A stretch of 64,000 bases of DNA from Meghimatium bilineatum. Lineage: Eukaryota > Mollusca > Gastropoda > Stylommatophora > Philomycidae. The DNA is taken from NCBI GenBank assembly GCA_034231615.1, contig CM067315.1:28257623-28321622 (forward strand), given 5' to 3'. The position numbers and the translations under genes are program-made. This document shows positions 34,766-45,212 of the stretch, in pieces. Each line of letters starts with the position of its first letter. Position 1 is the first letter of the stretch. The notes beneath the pieces were generated by a model, which was not told the DNA's origin, did no database searches, and worked only from the letters and a program-made list of their open reading frames with translations.

Positions 34766-35670
34766 AAGGTTAGAAAGGAACATGGAAATAAATACTGACA
34801 GGAAACGTAACATAAATCAAATCAGATAAAAAATTTTTGTTAAAAAATGTAACTTGATTGAATTTTATTAATATATTCTAATCTTATGCATCCGGTTAGA
34901 GGTCAATATATTTATTATGGAGGTTATATTAAAGTTTGTTATGTATACTAAAGTATTATCAGTATTGATGAAGAAAAATGCGTGGGTTGTAAACATTTCT
35001 TTTAAATAAAACAATTCTGGTACTGCTACTATAAATACAAGTATTCAGCGATGTCCCGGGAAAAACAAAACACAGTTCTTATCTCCCTGTACTTCCGAAG
35101 TTTATTATCAAGATGGCTAGTCTGTTTTTTCAATGTCTTTTCATCGTCTGCGCTGCTGGTTTAACTCTGGCAATCTTGGATACTCCGTGCAATAACGAAA
35201 GCGTTGATTGTGATGCCGGAGAATGTTGTGCTACCAGTTCTATGTATGTATACTGTGTAATCTCGAATGTTTTGTTTTCTGGGAATACACTGTCTTGTAT
35301 TAAGTTCTTTGATCCACGAGGAACTAATCGTCAACTCTTGGTGACTTCAATGTCACATATGAAACTGTTTTATTCTGTTTTGTTTTTCTGCAGAAGGATA
35401 AAACATCCGTAAAATCCATATTCCCCCTATTGTTTTTCTCTGGCGTGTTTGATGTTTTATTAAGAAATTAAATATATATGATATTGTATTTTAGTAGACG
35501 TTGTATACCTATATTTGGTTTCAAAACATACATTGCTTATCTTAAGTGATTTTACTGTTTGTGTGTGTGTTTTTTAATGTTAGTATATGTGTATTTGGTT
35601 GTTCCTGAGTGTGAATATTTATTTAGTAACGTCTTAGAGTCTGCTGTACGTTCGTTGTATATCATTAAAG
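34766..35670 (+). repeat. Segmental duplication (D copy)
   Basis: Matches 52652-53297 and then 54540-54770: GACAGGAAACGTAACA, CTTATGCATCCGGTTAGAGG, the promoter, exon 1 and intron start of gene D, then GTGTTTGATGTTTTAT and AGTAACGTCTTAGA. Confidence 0.9.
35030..35037 (+). promoter_or_regulatory. TATA box of gene D
   Basis: TATAAATA within CTACTATAAATACAAGTATT, 76 bp before the ATG. Confidence 0.7.
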
Positions 35671-37727
35671 GTTAATGCCAGTTGATTCTTGATTATAAAC
35701 TGGCCGCACAGCACGTGGGGCACTCCCATAACTGCTCCGCCCTCTGTTCCAGCAACCATTCGACTCGATGGTTTTTCGAGTCTAATGCTGACGAAGCAGA
35801 TGTAGACATCAGGGCACAACTCTGACCATCTGACCCTCTGCCCACCCTCGCTGTGCCCGTAACTAGTTCAGGCACAACGTCGGCCTGTCGGAACAGCATG
35901 GTAACTGTTATCGAAGTTTACGACTACGGGAATGTATAGATAACGTGCCATGAAGCTTCTTATATGAATATAACCTCAATATAAAGGCATGTCATCTACT
36001 AAGGTTTTCTGTTGCATGTTTGGTTTATCTAATACTCCATTGGTGAGACCCACAGACGCAAATTTATAAGGCCAGCTGATTTATGAACAAGCGTTTGCTG
36101 GTTGGTTGGGATTTAGGCACGTCAGATATTTGTAGATTTCTCTCCCAATGTCTTCGTGTTTTCCAAGGCCCATCTGTTTAGAGAAATCTCTTTGTTTACT
36201 CATGTCAATATTACTTTAACTGTGAGCAAGCCACAAAGTACATGGTTTTCCCATTAGTGTTCAGAGATGTATAGTCAGTTGACCAGAAACCACCGGACAC
36301 CCTCCTCCTTCACAGGGCATGAGCGCTGGCATCATACTTCCTTGTAACTGGAAGAAACACCGAAGTAAATATTAGTTCTAAATTTGTATTTCCTTCCGCA
36401 TTTGTTTTCTAGCTCCTCCATCTTCGCAGAATGTAAACCGAAGAACAGAATTAGAGATGGTCATGATTCGAATCACCTAATTCGATGAGCTGGGTTTGCG
36501 AGACAAGCTCACTATCAACTCTGCTACCGACATATATATATATATATATTATAATAGATATAAATTATATGAACAAGAATTATTTCGACGTTGTGTTCAA
36601 ATGGTCTTTTTTCAATAAACGTCAACAAATGGGAAGTAATCGACTGTTTGTCTGATATTCTCTTGCATTTTAATTATGATATATGACATGAGGTTTAAAT
36701 TTTAGAGAACATCACACGCAACATTTCATTTGACATGAGGTGATGTCACATGAGGTTTTAATGTTGGAGAAAATCACACGCAACCTTTGATGTGACATGA
36801 GGTTTGAATTTTGGAGAAAATCACACGCAACCTTTGATGTGACATGAGATTTGAATTTTGGAGAAAATCACAAGCAACCTTTGATGTGACATGAGGTTTG
36901 AATTTTAGAGAACACCACACGAAACATTTGATGTAACATGAGGTTTGAATTTTGGAGAACATTACACGCAACCTTTGATGTGAAATGAGGTTTCTTCTTC
37001 TTCTGCGTTCATTCTCATACATCTTTTATCTATAATAGCTTCTTGCTTCTGAAATATTTTAATTCTCTTGTATGTAAAATAGTCTACGGTTTTTTTCAAG
37101 TTATTATTATTCAATATTAAGAAGATATTCCTGACATCGAATTATGCGCATTGAGCCGTCTTCTCTCTTCTATTCTTTCTGGGGTTTTTAATTTAGAGCA
37201 TGTCACTTCTTTTCGTGTGAAAGTAACCAATTTTACGCCTTGTAGCGTCATTGAGGACAGTCCACAACAGACTCAAACAACACACGTATAAACAGAATTG
37301 ATATTGATGGTACCGATATATAAGCCTGTAGACAATCTGGAGAAAACTCATAACTTATTTTACAGAAGTGCACACTGTACCACACAACAAGAGGAAAACG
37401 ATTATCAGTTCACACATCTCTGATGGACAGGCTCTACTCTATGTCAGGTACCTGGCGACCACAAGCTGTTCATTGAAGAAATTCACAAAGAACGAGAAAG
37501 AAGAAGATACACAATTCATTATCTACATTTACATAGTTATATATTTATATGATGTGTTCTTGTATTATAGTGCCAATGCTGGATACAAAGGAGTTTGTAG
37601 GCAGTATACCTTCAACTGTAACCCTGGTGGACCTAAGGATGGTGAATGTGGCTGTGGACCAGATGGGATCTGCCGAGGGTATGCTGTTCGTGACGCTCTT
37701 TACGGAATATGTATGGCAAGAACTTGA
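35113..37727 (+). CDS. Gene D: secreted ten-cysteine AVIT-like peptide
   Basis: Exons 35113-35243 and 37571-37727 join in phase 2 (AT|T = Ile) and encode 95 residues. The signal peptide MASLFFQCLFIVCAAGLTLA is followed by C-x6-C-x4-CC-x13-C-x6-C-x9-C-x-C-x5-C-x12-C. The second exon contains YKGVCRQYTF, a GECGCG core and a terminal CMART. Donor is AT|gtatgt; acceptor is tattatag|T. AATAAA is at 37819. Reading through the donor gives an open frame to 35412, but the same intron is open in the duplicate F through recent identity, so this is not evidence of coding. Exon 1 is nearly identical to F. The 2.3-kb intron contains a MITE, LINE debris and a 47-bp tandem repeat. Divergent (head-to-head) with gene C. 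Predicted secreted; receptor or target unknown. Confidence 0.85.
35940..36060. mobile_element. Foldback MITE-like element copy 3 with flanking repeat
   Basis: Inverted ends GTGCCATGAAGC and GGCATGTCATCTAC, followed by the CAGACGCAAATTTATA side. It is part of a roughly 400-bp insertion (about 35670-36068) absent from the F copy. Confidence 0.6.
36098..36250 (-). mobile_element. RNase H LINE fragment
   Basis: TGGTTGGTTGG tail followed by the complement of the NRWAMGNTGREIYKY coding block of family N. Strongly deleted. Confidence 0.55.
36680..37000. repeat. 47-bp tandem repeat, about 6 copies
   Basis: Unit GACATGAGGTTTGAATTTTG plus AGAAAATCACACGCAACC, inside the gene D intron. Confidence 0.95.
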
Positions 37728-37818
37728 CGCAACAGATGAGAAAAACGTATATTTTAATTGAGAAATAATTAAAACAGAGAAAGCAACCACATATACTGGT
37801 AAATGTTTGAAAATATGC

Positions 37819-37824
37819 AATAAA
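37819..37824 (+). terminator. Polyadenylation signal of gene D
   Basis: AATAAA 91 bp after the gene D stop. Confidence 0.6.
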
Positions 37825-38003
37825 CTCAACAAAAAATATCTGCAACAAATATTTCATTAATTTGAGTGTCTGATTACTTGGTGTTGTCTATTATTATCTA
37901 CTGTTTTAATTACTGTTTTCTTATCTATATGTCATTACTAAACCATAATTCTTTTTTATCTATGTGCCTTGAATAAATGATAGTTCTTCTGTTGTATCTA
38001 TCT

Positions 38004-38300
38004 TCTTCTTCTGCGTTTGTTCTCAAACTCCTGCAGATTAATAGAATGTAGTCCGTAGAACGGAATGCGTTGTGTCAATGTTTACAGCTTAGCTGTGATA
38101 TCTGCGACTTTCGACCTAACACATTCGACTTTCACATGGTTTTTTTGTGTGGTCACTTTGATCCTATATGGAATGGGGGCGACCAACTCAACCCCGAAAC
38201 CTCCTAAGTAGCCTCTTACAACATATATGAAAGGTATTCTTTAACGGTGTTGCTATTTTTTACTATTCTTTCAGGCTCCACAACAGACGGACGGTTTTAT
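38004..38300 (-). mobile_element. SINE-like retroposon R copy
   Basis: CTTCTTCTTCTGCGTTTG head, CTCCTGCAGATTAATAG, CGGAATGCGTTGTGTCA, then a diverged CCTCTTACAAC part. Confidence 0.75.
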
Positions 38301-38319
38301 CTAGCTAGGCATATATGCC

Positions 38320-38605
38320 ATGACTGAAATTTATTTCTTGTATTTTATCTATATGCTCTGAGAAAATAATACGTCTTTTATTTATCTATATGCCCTGACT
38401 AAATGATACTTCTATTTTATCTATATGCCCTGAGAAAATAATACTTCTTTTGTTTATCTATATGCCCTGACTAAATGATACTTCTATGTTATCTATAAGC
38501 CCTAAGCAAAATTATACTTCTTTTTTTTATCTGTATGTCCTGGCAAAATAATACTTCTTTTATTTTATCTATGTGCGCTACTAAAAAATGCTTCCTTTAT
38601 TTTAT
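38320..38605. repeat. Degenerate tandem repeat
   Basis: Repeats of ATCTATATGCCCTGAC and AAATGATACTTCT, about 30 bp per half-unit. Confidence 0.8.
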
Positions 38606-38679
38606 TTTGACCATGTGAAATCTGAGGCATGAATATCTAGTTCAGGTTATAAAGAATAAGGTCACTGCCTTAATGCGGC

Positions 38680-39245
38680 TATGTCGCCACTGTCTTATTC
38701 CTGCTATGTTGCAACTGTCTTATTCCTGCTATGTCACCACTGCCTTATTCCTGCTATGTCACCACTGCCTTATTCCTGCTATGTCACCACTGCCTTATTC
38801 CTGCTATGTCGCCACTGTCTTATTCCTGCTATGTCACCACTGCCTTATTCCTGCTATGTCACCACTGCATTATTCCTGCTATGTCACCACTGCATTATTC
38901 CTGCTATGTTGCAACTGTCTTATTCCTGCTATGTCACCACTGCATTATTCCTGCTATGTCACCACTGCATTATTCCTGCTATGTCACCACTGCATTATTC
39001 CTGCTATGTCACCACTGCATTATTCCTGCTATGTCACCACTGCATTATTCCTGCTATGTCACCACTGCATTATTCCTGCTATGTCACCACTGCATTATTC
39101 CTGCTATGTCACCACTGCATTATTCCTGCTATGTTGCAACTGTCTTATTCCTGCTATGTCACCACTGCATTATTCCTGCTATGTCACCACTGCATTATTC
39201 CTGCTATGTCACCACTGCCTTATTCCTGCTATGTCGCCACTGCGA
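38680..39245. repeat. 25-bp minisatellite, about 22 copies
   Basis: Unit TTATTCCTGCTATGTCACCA plus CTGCA. All three plus-strand frames are open because 25 is not a multiple of three and the unit lacks stops; none is a gene. Confidence 0.97.
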
Positions 39246-39599
39246 TTATTCGATTATTGAATGTTTGGAGGATACTCTGACAATATTTGGCGGTTACCTG
39301 TCCAAAAAAAAGAATTATTATTGTTAAATGTTGTCTCAATTTCTTACTTTTGTCTTTAAAGTTTTTGAACATAAGGGGATCACATAATCCCCTTAGATGA
39401 CGAAGAGGTTCAGGCCAATGAACATTGCACCTTTGTCCTTTTTTGGCAGCCTCCAAAGTGGCTGGGAATGCTAGATATTCCAATAAACCTGACAAAATAA
39501 GAATGATATAGTTGGCCCAGTAGTGTGTGATGTGTTCCAGTCAAGACCTGGTAATCATGGGATACTGACGCACTGGAATGTCTCCTTTCGGTGACTAAT

Positions 39600-40643
39600 G
39601 GTGTATCCATTAAACTTCCTTACATTGAACTTTCAGCCTTCATCTCATTCGTTTGCAACTTTCATACTTCTATTAAATTAACTTTCGTCGTCTTTACTTC
39701 CTCTGTCACTTTCATGGAAATCTCTATCTTTAATGGTCCAGCTTCACTCTCCACCTCTGCCTTTTATAAACCTACCGTCTCTCACAGCTTCCTTCTATAT
39801 TCCTCTTCTCACCCTCGTTCATACCGTGACGTCTTTCCCTACTCAACTTCTACGCCTTCATCGCCTCTGCCAGGAGGATTCTGACTTTCTTCAACATGCC
39901 CACGATATGCTTGACTTCTTCCGTTGGCGCTCATATCCTGAGGATGTCTTTCTCTTTGCCCTGAGTCGTATAATTCCTAACTCACTTGCTGATGCCTTAT
40001 CACGCACGCCGCAGCTTCCTTCCACTCGTCCTAAACTTATCCTTACTTTCCACACTCATATCATTCCCACACTCATATCATTCCAGCACTCAAGATCCTC
40101 CTCCGTGAGTTCTCTATCCTCTCATCTGACCCTCTTACCAAAGTTGCGTTTCCAGAATCACCTCTTGTGGCGTTCCGTCGAGACAGGAACCTACGGGATA
40201 CTCTGGTTCACTCTCACCTGCGGGACCTCCTACCGGCACATCCCCATGCCACCCCCGTGCCTTACATGCCTGTTTGTCTTCCGTACTTCCTCTATCCGGT
40301 TTCCTAAATCGGTATACCACATCCATCACTCTTTTTCCTGTGTCTCCCGCAACGTCATGTGTGTTATTACTTGGAAACGTTGCCATCTGATGTACATCGG
40401 CGGGACGGGCAGATTTTTGCCGCTAGATTTGCCGAACACATGCGTGACATCCGTAACCATGACTCTTCTCCTATGGCCTTTCACTTCAACAGTAACTCAA
40501 GCCAGGGTGCACATGACATTCAGGTCACTGACTTGGTCTCTTGCCATTCTAATGACCAGCAGCGTTTCTCATTAGATAATCGCCGTATTCTTAATCTCGG
40601 TACCCTTAAGCCCCATGGCATCAATGATAAGCTATACTTTTAA
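39600..40643 (+). mobile_element. Penelope-like element: RT C-terminus and GIY-YIG region
   Basis: Frames shift several times but the order is clear: an RT C-terminal region (FISFVCNFHTSIK, FYKPTVSHSFLLYSSSHPRS, LRLHRLCQEDSDF; 39640-39890), an LTFHTHIIPTL segment, a degenerate GIY-YIG block around 40375 (MYIGGTGRF, then RFAEHMRDIRNHDSSPMAFH), and a C-terminus with AHDIQVTD, LDNRRILNLGTL and PHGIND ending at 40643. Some internal frames run over 200 codons but are out of register with one another. The 3' noncoding part appears to continue to 41709 and resume at 44093-44760. Confidence 0.8.
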
Positions 40644-41709
40644 TAATCCCCTACATCCTTTTATCGACCTACTCTTCCTCCCTACTCCATTCCTTCCTAC
40701 TAACTTTCCATTAACCTTCTTTCTTATCGTCCATCTCCTATGTACCGTTGCACTCCATTGGGGTGGTTCGGCCTGGACCCCCCCCCCCACCAAGGAGCTG
40801 AAATCACGGCGATTCGCCACGTTTGGTTGGACTGCTGGTGAGTTGTTACGCCTTTGTACTGGTAGTGGCGTGGCTGCATCCGGGGTGGGCCTGTTGTGGT
40901 TTGGTGCGTCAGGTTGTTGGCTCATCTGCATTCCTCGCTGGCATACTCCTCCACTCTATTTCTGCGGGTTGTTTCAAACATGCTATATTCTCTTCTTATC
41001 CTTGAGATTCCTCGTCCTACTTTGTCCACTTTCTCCATTCTCATTACTCCGGCCTTTATTCGTTTTTTTTCCCTGTGCTAGTCACAGTGGCTCGTGGGCG
41101 TCCTATTTTGCCTACTATCTTCCCGCTTTTAGCCACTTTCTGGGGCTTTGTTGGGTCGGCTACCCTACTCGCCATTTAGCATGGTCAGACTGTTTGACGA
41201 CCACGACCCATGTTATTTTTCCATCTTTTTATTACTCTCCTTCCTTCTATTTTCCTTTGCTGTCTGCCACTATGGCCATCTGGTTTGAGTCATGTATTTC
41301 TTTTTAAATACTCCCCCTCCTCGGTTTTCGTAACTACGCCCCTGACTGGTCCACCACGCATGTGCTCATTTTCTCTTTCCCTTCCTTGTTGTTTATTTTA
41401 TTGCCTTCTGGTATTCTTCTTCCCTTCTCCTTATTTTTCATTGTGTGAAACAGCACTATGCCTGTGTTTTCTTACCTGACGAGCTGGTCACTTATCTTTG
41501 TTAGTCAACCCAAAAGACTTATCTATTCACTACTGTCTACTTCCGACTTTTAGCTCCCGGAGATGGGCTCATTCGTTCTAAGCAAAACCAGTGGAGCAAC
41601 AAGTACCTGAAGCTAAGTTACACTTATCACTAATATTTCACTATCTTTACCTTCATATACTATCACTACATTTTCTTTTCACTATTGTCTGTTCCTATTC
41701 CTATTACTA
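40644..41709 (+). mobile_element. Probable PLE 3' noncoding region
   Basis: C/T-rich sequence with an 11-bp C run near 40780. It is continuous with the sequence after the DNA transposon (44093 on), which carries the TTAGTCGAAACGTCG motif. The 230-codon frame at 40615-41307 has no recognisable domain and overlaps the PLE end out of frame. Confidence 0.5.
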
Positions 41710-42201
41710 TAGTCCGTTCAGAATCGTTTGCCGAGATGTTAAATTATTTTTATCAAAAACGTATTGTTCATTTGGATTGATCATTTGAAGTTAGGTTTAG
41801 AATAATAATGTCGCTATAGAAATATTTTTTTATCAAAGAAATGTGATCCAGTATCAAAGATACCTTATTTAACCTATATTAAAAAAAAGTTAATCTAAAT
41901 TATAAACAACCGCTGGATTATGTAGATGCTTACATCTCACAGCTGATTATTAAATATAAAGGCATGACCCTCACGGTAGAATGTGCACCGTTCTAAAAGT
42001 AGTTGTTTCCACTGTACATTTGTATAAAGCAATGTTACATATGGAAATTCCCGTTTAGCACCAAATACTATTTTTCCTGAACTTAGAATTATGTGAAATC
42101 AAAAACGGATATTGACTCGATTTCAAGTCACAAGTCAGAGGCACGTCTCAATATTTACAGAATGTAGGCGGCACTAAGCATATTACCTTCTGCAAGTCTA
42201 T

Positions 42202-43481
42202 GTGAGAATGAATCTGAAAGCGAAATATTTTACTGAGCATAACATTGCTATAAAGATTTATCAATACTTCTGCAGAGAGCGTAAAAAGGGACATCTTTAT
42301 TGTTCTTTATCAAATCCTGAGAAGAGAACAATGCATATTTTAGGTTTGTGTAAACGTTCATTTGATCGAATAGTGGAAGCAAGCGGATATTTATTGCCAA
42401 CAAATTCACGAAAGCAAGGAAGGAAAGAAAACATAGACAGTTTCGATAAGGACCTAGTAAAAAGAGAAATATGTAGAATGTTTGATAAAAACGAAGAAGT
42501 GACACTTAGAAAGTTGAAGATTTGGCTGAAAACTAATAACGACATTGAAATATCAAAAACTTTATTATGGAAAACTGTAAGAAATGCAGGCTTCACCTTT
42601 AGAAAGTATGCTGGTGGAAAAAACATTATTTGTGAAAAGCCACATCTGGTAGCTCTTAGAAGCAAGTATTTACGTGAAGGGAATGCGCGAGAATGGTTAT
42701 GATATTGTGTATTTAGATGAAACTTGGATCAACGCTCATCATACAAATGAAAAGGAATGGCAGTTAGCAGATGGAAGTATTAAAAGATCAGTACCAAGTA
42801 GTAAAGGGCAACGTTTGATAGTTGCACATGCAGGTAGCAGACATAATGGGTTGTTGCAGAATGCTCATCTAATTTTCATTTCAAAATCCATTGACAATAG
42901 AGACTACCACTCCGAAATGAATGGGCACATATTCGAAGACTGGATCGAAAAAAAGTATTCTTCCAATATTAGATAGACCTTCTTGTCTGATAATGGACAA
43001 TGCTTCATACCATAACGTAGTGAACGTAGAAGATAGAATCCCAACATCATCAAGTACAAAAGATGCAATCAAAACGTGGCTCATAAAAGAACACATACCA
43101 TTTACCGACAGGTACTTGAAACCCGAATTGCTTAACCTTGTAAAACAGACACAACGAACAAAGATATTTAAAATAGACAAGTTAATTGAAGAACATGGTC
43201 ATAGATGTTTGAGACTACCTCCATATCATGCACACTTAAATCCTATAGAGCTAATTTGGGCAAAAGTTAAAGGACACGTAGCATCTACAAATACAACTTT
43301 CAAATTATGTGATATTGAGACTCTTACAAATCAGGCTCTATCAAATATACATAAAGACTACTGGGTGAAATGTGAGGATCATGTGTTACGCCAAGAAGAG
43401 GAATATTGGAAAAAGGAAGGTTTGTTGTTTGTTCAGCCGAAAACAGTAATCGACCTATTTGACTCGTCTGATTATGAATGA
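42202..43481 (+). pseudogene. DDE transposase, two frameshifts
   Basis: Three overlapping frames form one protein of about 425 residues. Segment 1 (42202 to about 42680) has an N-terminal helix-turn-helix-like region (TLRKLKIWLKTNNDIEIS). Segment 2 (about 42680-42955) contains the first catalytic Asp in YLDETWINAHH. Segment 3 (about 42950-43481) contains the second Asp in IMDNASYHN and the catalytic Glu in HLNPIELIWAKVKG. I count 83 residues between the second Asp and the Glu, longer than classical Tc1/mariner (34) and close to the DD82E/Sailor group as I recall it. Frame breaks fall near 42680 and at an A7 run near 42950; either could be mutation or assembly error. The transposase would bind the 32-bp TIRs and cut and paste the element. 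Confidence 0.88.
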
Positions 43482-43624
43482 TCATTACTCTGATTAAGTC
43501 TGCACTAAAAAAAGTTTGATTTGCAAAATTTACAAGTTGATTTGTAAAACATTTCATTGCTCAATACCACCCAAGCAATTCAAAAAAATGTTATAAGCAA
43601 ACCATCAACCATTACTTATAAAAA

Positions 43625-43800
43625 TTAGCCCGCTTGATTCAATACAGAAGTTCAGATATCTTGGATCAACTATTACAGACAAAATTTCCTTACATGAAGA
43701 AATATATGTACTTATTTCAAAGGCAGCGACAACATTTGTGAAACTCACACCAAGAGCATGGAACAATATCAAATTGACTCTACGAACAAAAGATATATTT
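43625..43800 (+). mobile_element. LINE RT fragment nested in the DNA transposon
   Basis: Translates with FRYLGSTITDKISLHEEI and AWNNIKLTLRTK, the RT C-terminal block of a LINE. It lies between the transposase stop and the right TIR. Confidence 0.65.
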
Positions 43801-44092
43801 TAAATTTTTTTTACACCTGCCACCATGTAAAATTTTGTGGACACGCCTATGGGTCATCATTGCACTAGATTACTGTAAAATATTTTGTTTATGGTCGAAA
43901 TAATATTTACATGGGCAAACATCAAAAGAATTCGCCGCTTTCAAATAACCGTTACAGCTAGACATCAAGTAACACATATGTTTTCGCGACATGGACATTT
44001 TAACAACGTATGCCAAAATTCATGTGAAATCATCAAGAACTTTTTGAATTATAAATCATAACATCTCGGCAAACGATTCTGAACGGACTATA

Positions 44093-44760
44093 GTCTCTTT
44101 CCTCTGCTCTATATTTTCCTCACGTTGTTTGGTCATACGTGCTCTGTGGACACTCCTTCTCTCTCGTCTGTCCTTGCCGTATTGGTCTTTCTATCTTCCT
44201 CTCTCTCCCTCGCGCTCTCTCATCTGATCTTCCGTCCCATCACATTACGACTGTATATCGGTTATACTCATTGCCTGGTGCCACTTTTAAAGTAAGTATT
44301 TTAACTTAATTTAATTCAATTTATTTTTATTTAATTTATTTTTATTTTATTTGATATTTCTTCTAATCTATTTTCACTTCTTACTTTCTTCTGTACACTT
44401 TTCCCTCCAACTTACCACTATCCTCTACCTATTCCCTCTTCTTCCCTTTCATGTTGTTCCATCTTTGCTTCCTCCGCTATCTATTCACTATCTCTCCCTT
44501 TCCTTCCTCCCTATCATAACCATGTTTTGTCTCCATGTAAGATTCGTTGTACTGTAGTCTGTAGTTTGTCCAGCTGAAAACTTATTAGTCGAAACGTCGT
44601 CTCTCTCTGTATCTCGTTGTTAGGTTGTTTTATGTTCTTTTTTGGTAACACTTCTGCCTATTTTTGTTTATCTTGATATTTTCCCTGTGCTACTCCAGTC
44701 ACCTACTTCATGTTTAGGGTTGTTACTCTACACTGGAACATTTATCCCTTAACCAATCAG
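44093..44760 (+). mobile_element. PLE 3' region resumed, with GAAACGTCG motif
   Basis: C/T-rich sequence, then CAGCTGAAAACTTATTAG followed by TCGAAACGTCG (44571-44600). The CTGANRA...CGAAACGTC layout is reminiscent of the hammerhead ribozymes known from PLE terminal repeats, but degenerate. The end matches the hairpin at 46430-46555. Confidence 0.5.
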
Positions 44761-44960
44761 TTAGCCAACCAACCTGAAAACCAACCAACCAACTAGCCAA
44801 CCAACTAGCATAATAGTTAGCCAATAAATCAACCAGCCAACCAACTAGCCTAATAGTTAGCCAACCAATCACCCAACCAGCCAACCAACTAGCCTAATAG
44901 TTAGCCAACCAATCAACCAACCAACTAGTCTAATAGCCAACCAATCACCCAACTAGCCAG
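44755..44960. repeat. CCAACCAACTAGCC degenerate tandem repeat
   Basis: Irregular tetramer-based repeats of CCAACCAACTAGCCTAATAG. Confidence 0.9.
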
Positions 44961-45064
44961 CCAACCTACGAACCATTCATCTGAAGAAGGCCTAGATTAG
45001 GATACAATCAAAACAAGAGTACTGTAGATAATAAGAGCAGAAACGTAAGTAATTCTTTTTAAAT

Positions 45065-45140
45065 TTCACTTTATTGTATATTCTTCATTTCACTTTATTG
45101 TATATTCTTCATTTCACTTTATTGTATATTCTTCAAATAA
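45065..45140. repeat. 24-bp repeat x3 with polyadenylation signals of gene E
   Basis: TTTCACTTTATTGTATATTC units. On the minus strand each gives an ACAATAAAG signal, the first about 80 nt after the gene E stop. Confidence 0.7.
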
Positions 45141-45212
45141 TTCACAATAGAGTTATTGACTACCGGATGTTACTTTACTCAATTAAAATATACGTTTTTC
45201 TTATTGCCTGTT

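Larger units (their letters stand above)
41710..44090 (+). mobile_element. IS630-Tc1-mariner DNA transposon, 2.38 kb with 32-bp TIRs
   Basis: Perfect-looking 32-bp terminal inverted repeats at 41710-41741 and 44059-44090 (outer end TAGTCCGTTCAG) are flanked by TA on each side (41708-41709 and 44091-44092), the target duplication of this superfamily. Inside lies a DDE transposase with two frameshifts. A LINE RT fragment occupies about 43625-43800. The element interrupts the C/T-rich PLE 3' region. Confidence 0.93.

Noticed and set aside
35113..35412. Gene D exon 1 as a single-exon 99-residue protein
   Set aside because: A consensus phase-2 donor at 35244, the matching exon 2 and the family cysteine pattern favour splicing. 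Similar read-through in F reflects recent duplication.
36774..37022. 82-codon minus-strand frame with Cys-His-like repeats, zinc-finger-like
   Set aside because: Produced by a 47-bp tandem repeat in the gene D intron; spacing is the repeat period, not a finger.
38673..39327. Three overlapping frames of about 200 codons
   Set aside because: 25-bp tandem repeat without stops; all three frames are open and encode the same repeat in different registers.
40615..41307. 230-codon plus-strand frame
   Set aside because: Starts out of frame within the PLE C-terminus and continues into C/T-rich noncoding sequence. No domain or homologous reading in other PLE copies.
42297..42665. Minus-strand 122-codon frame in the transposon
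   Set aside because: Antisense shadow of the transposase.
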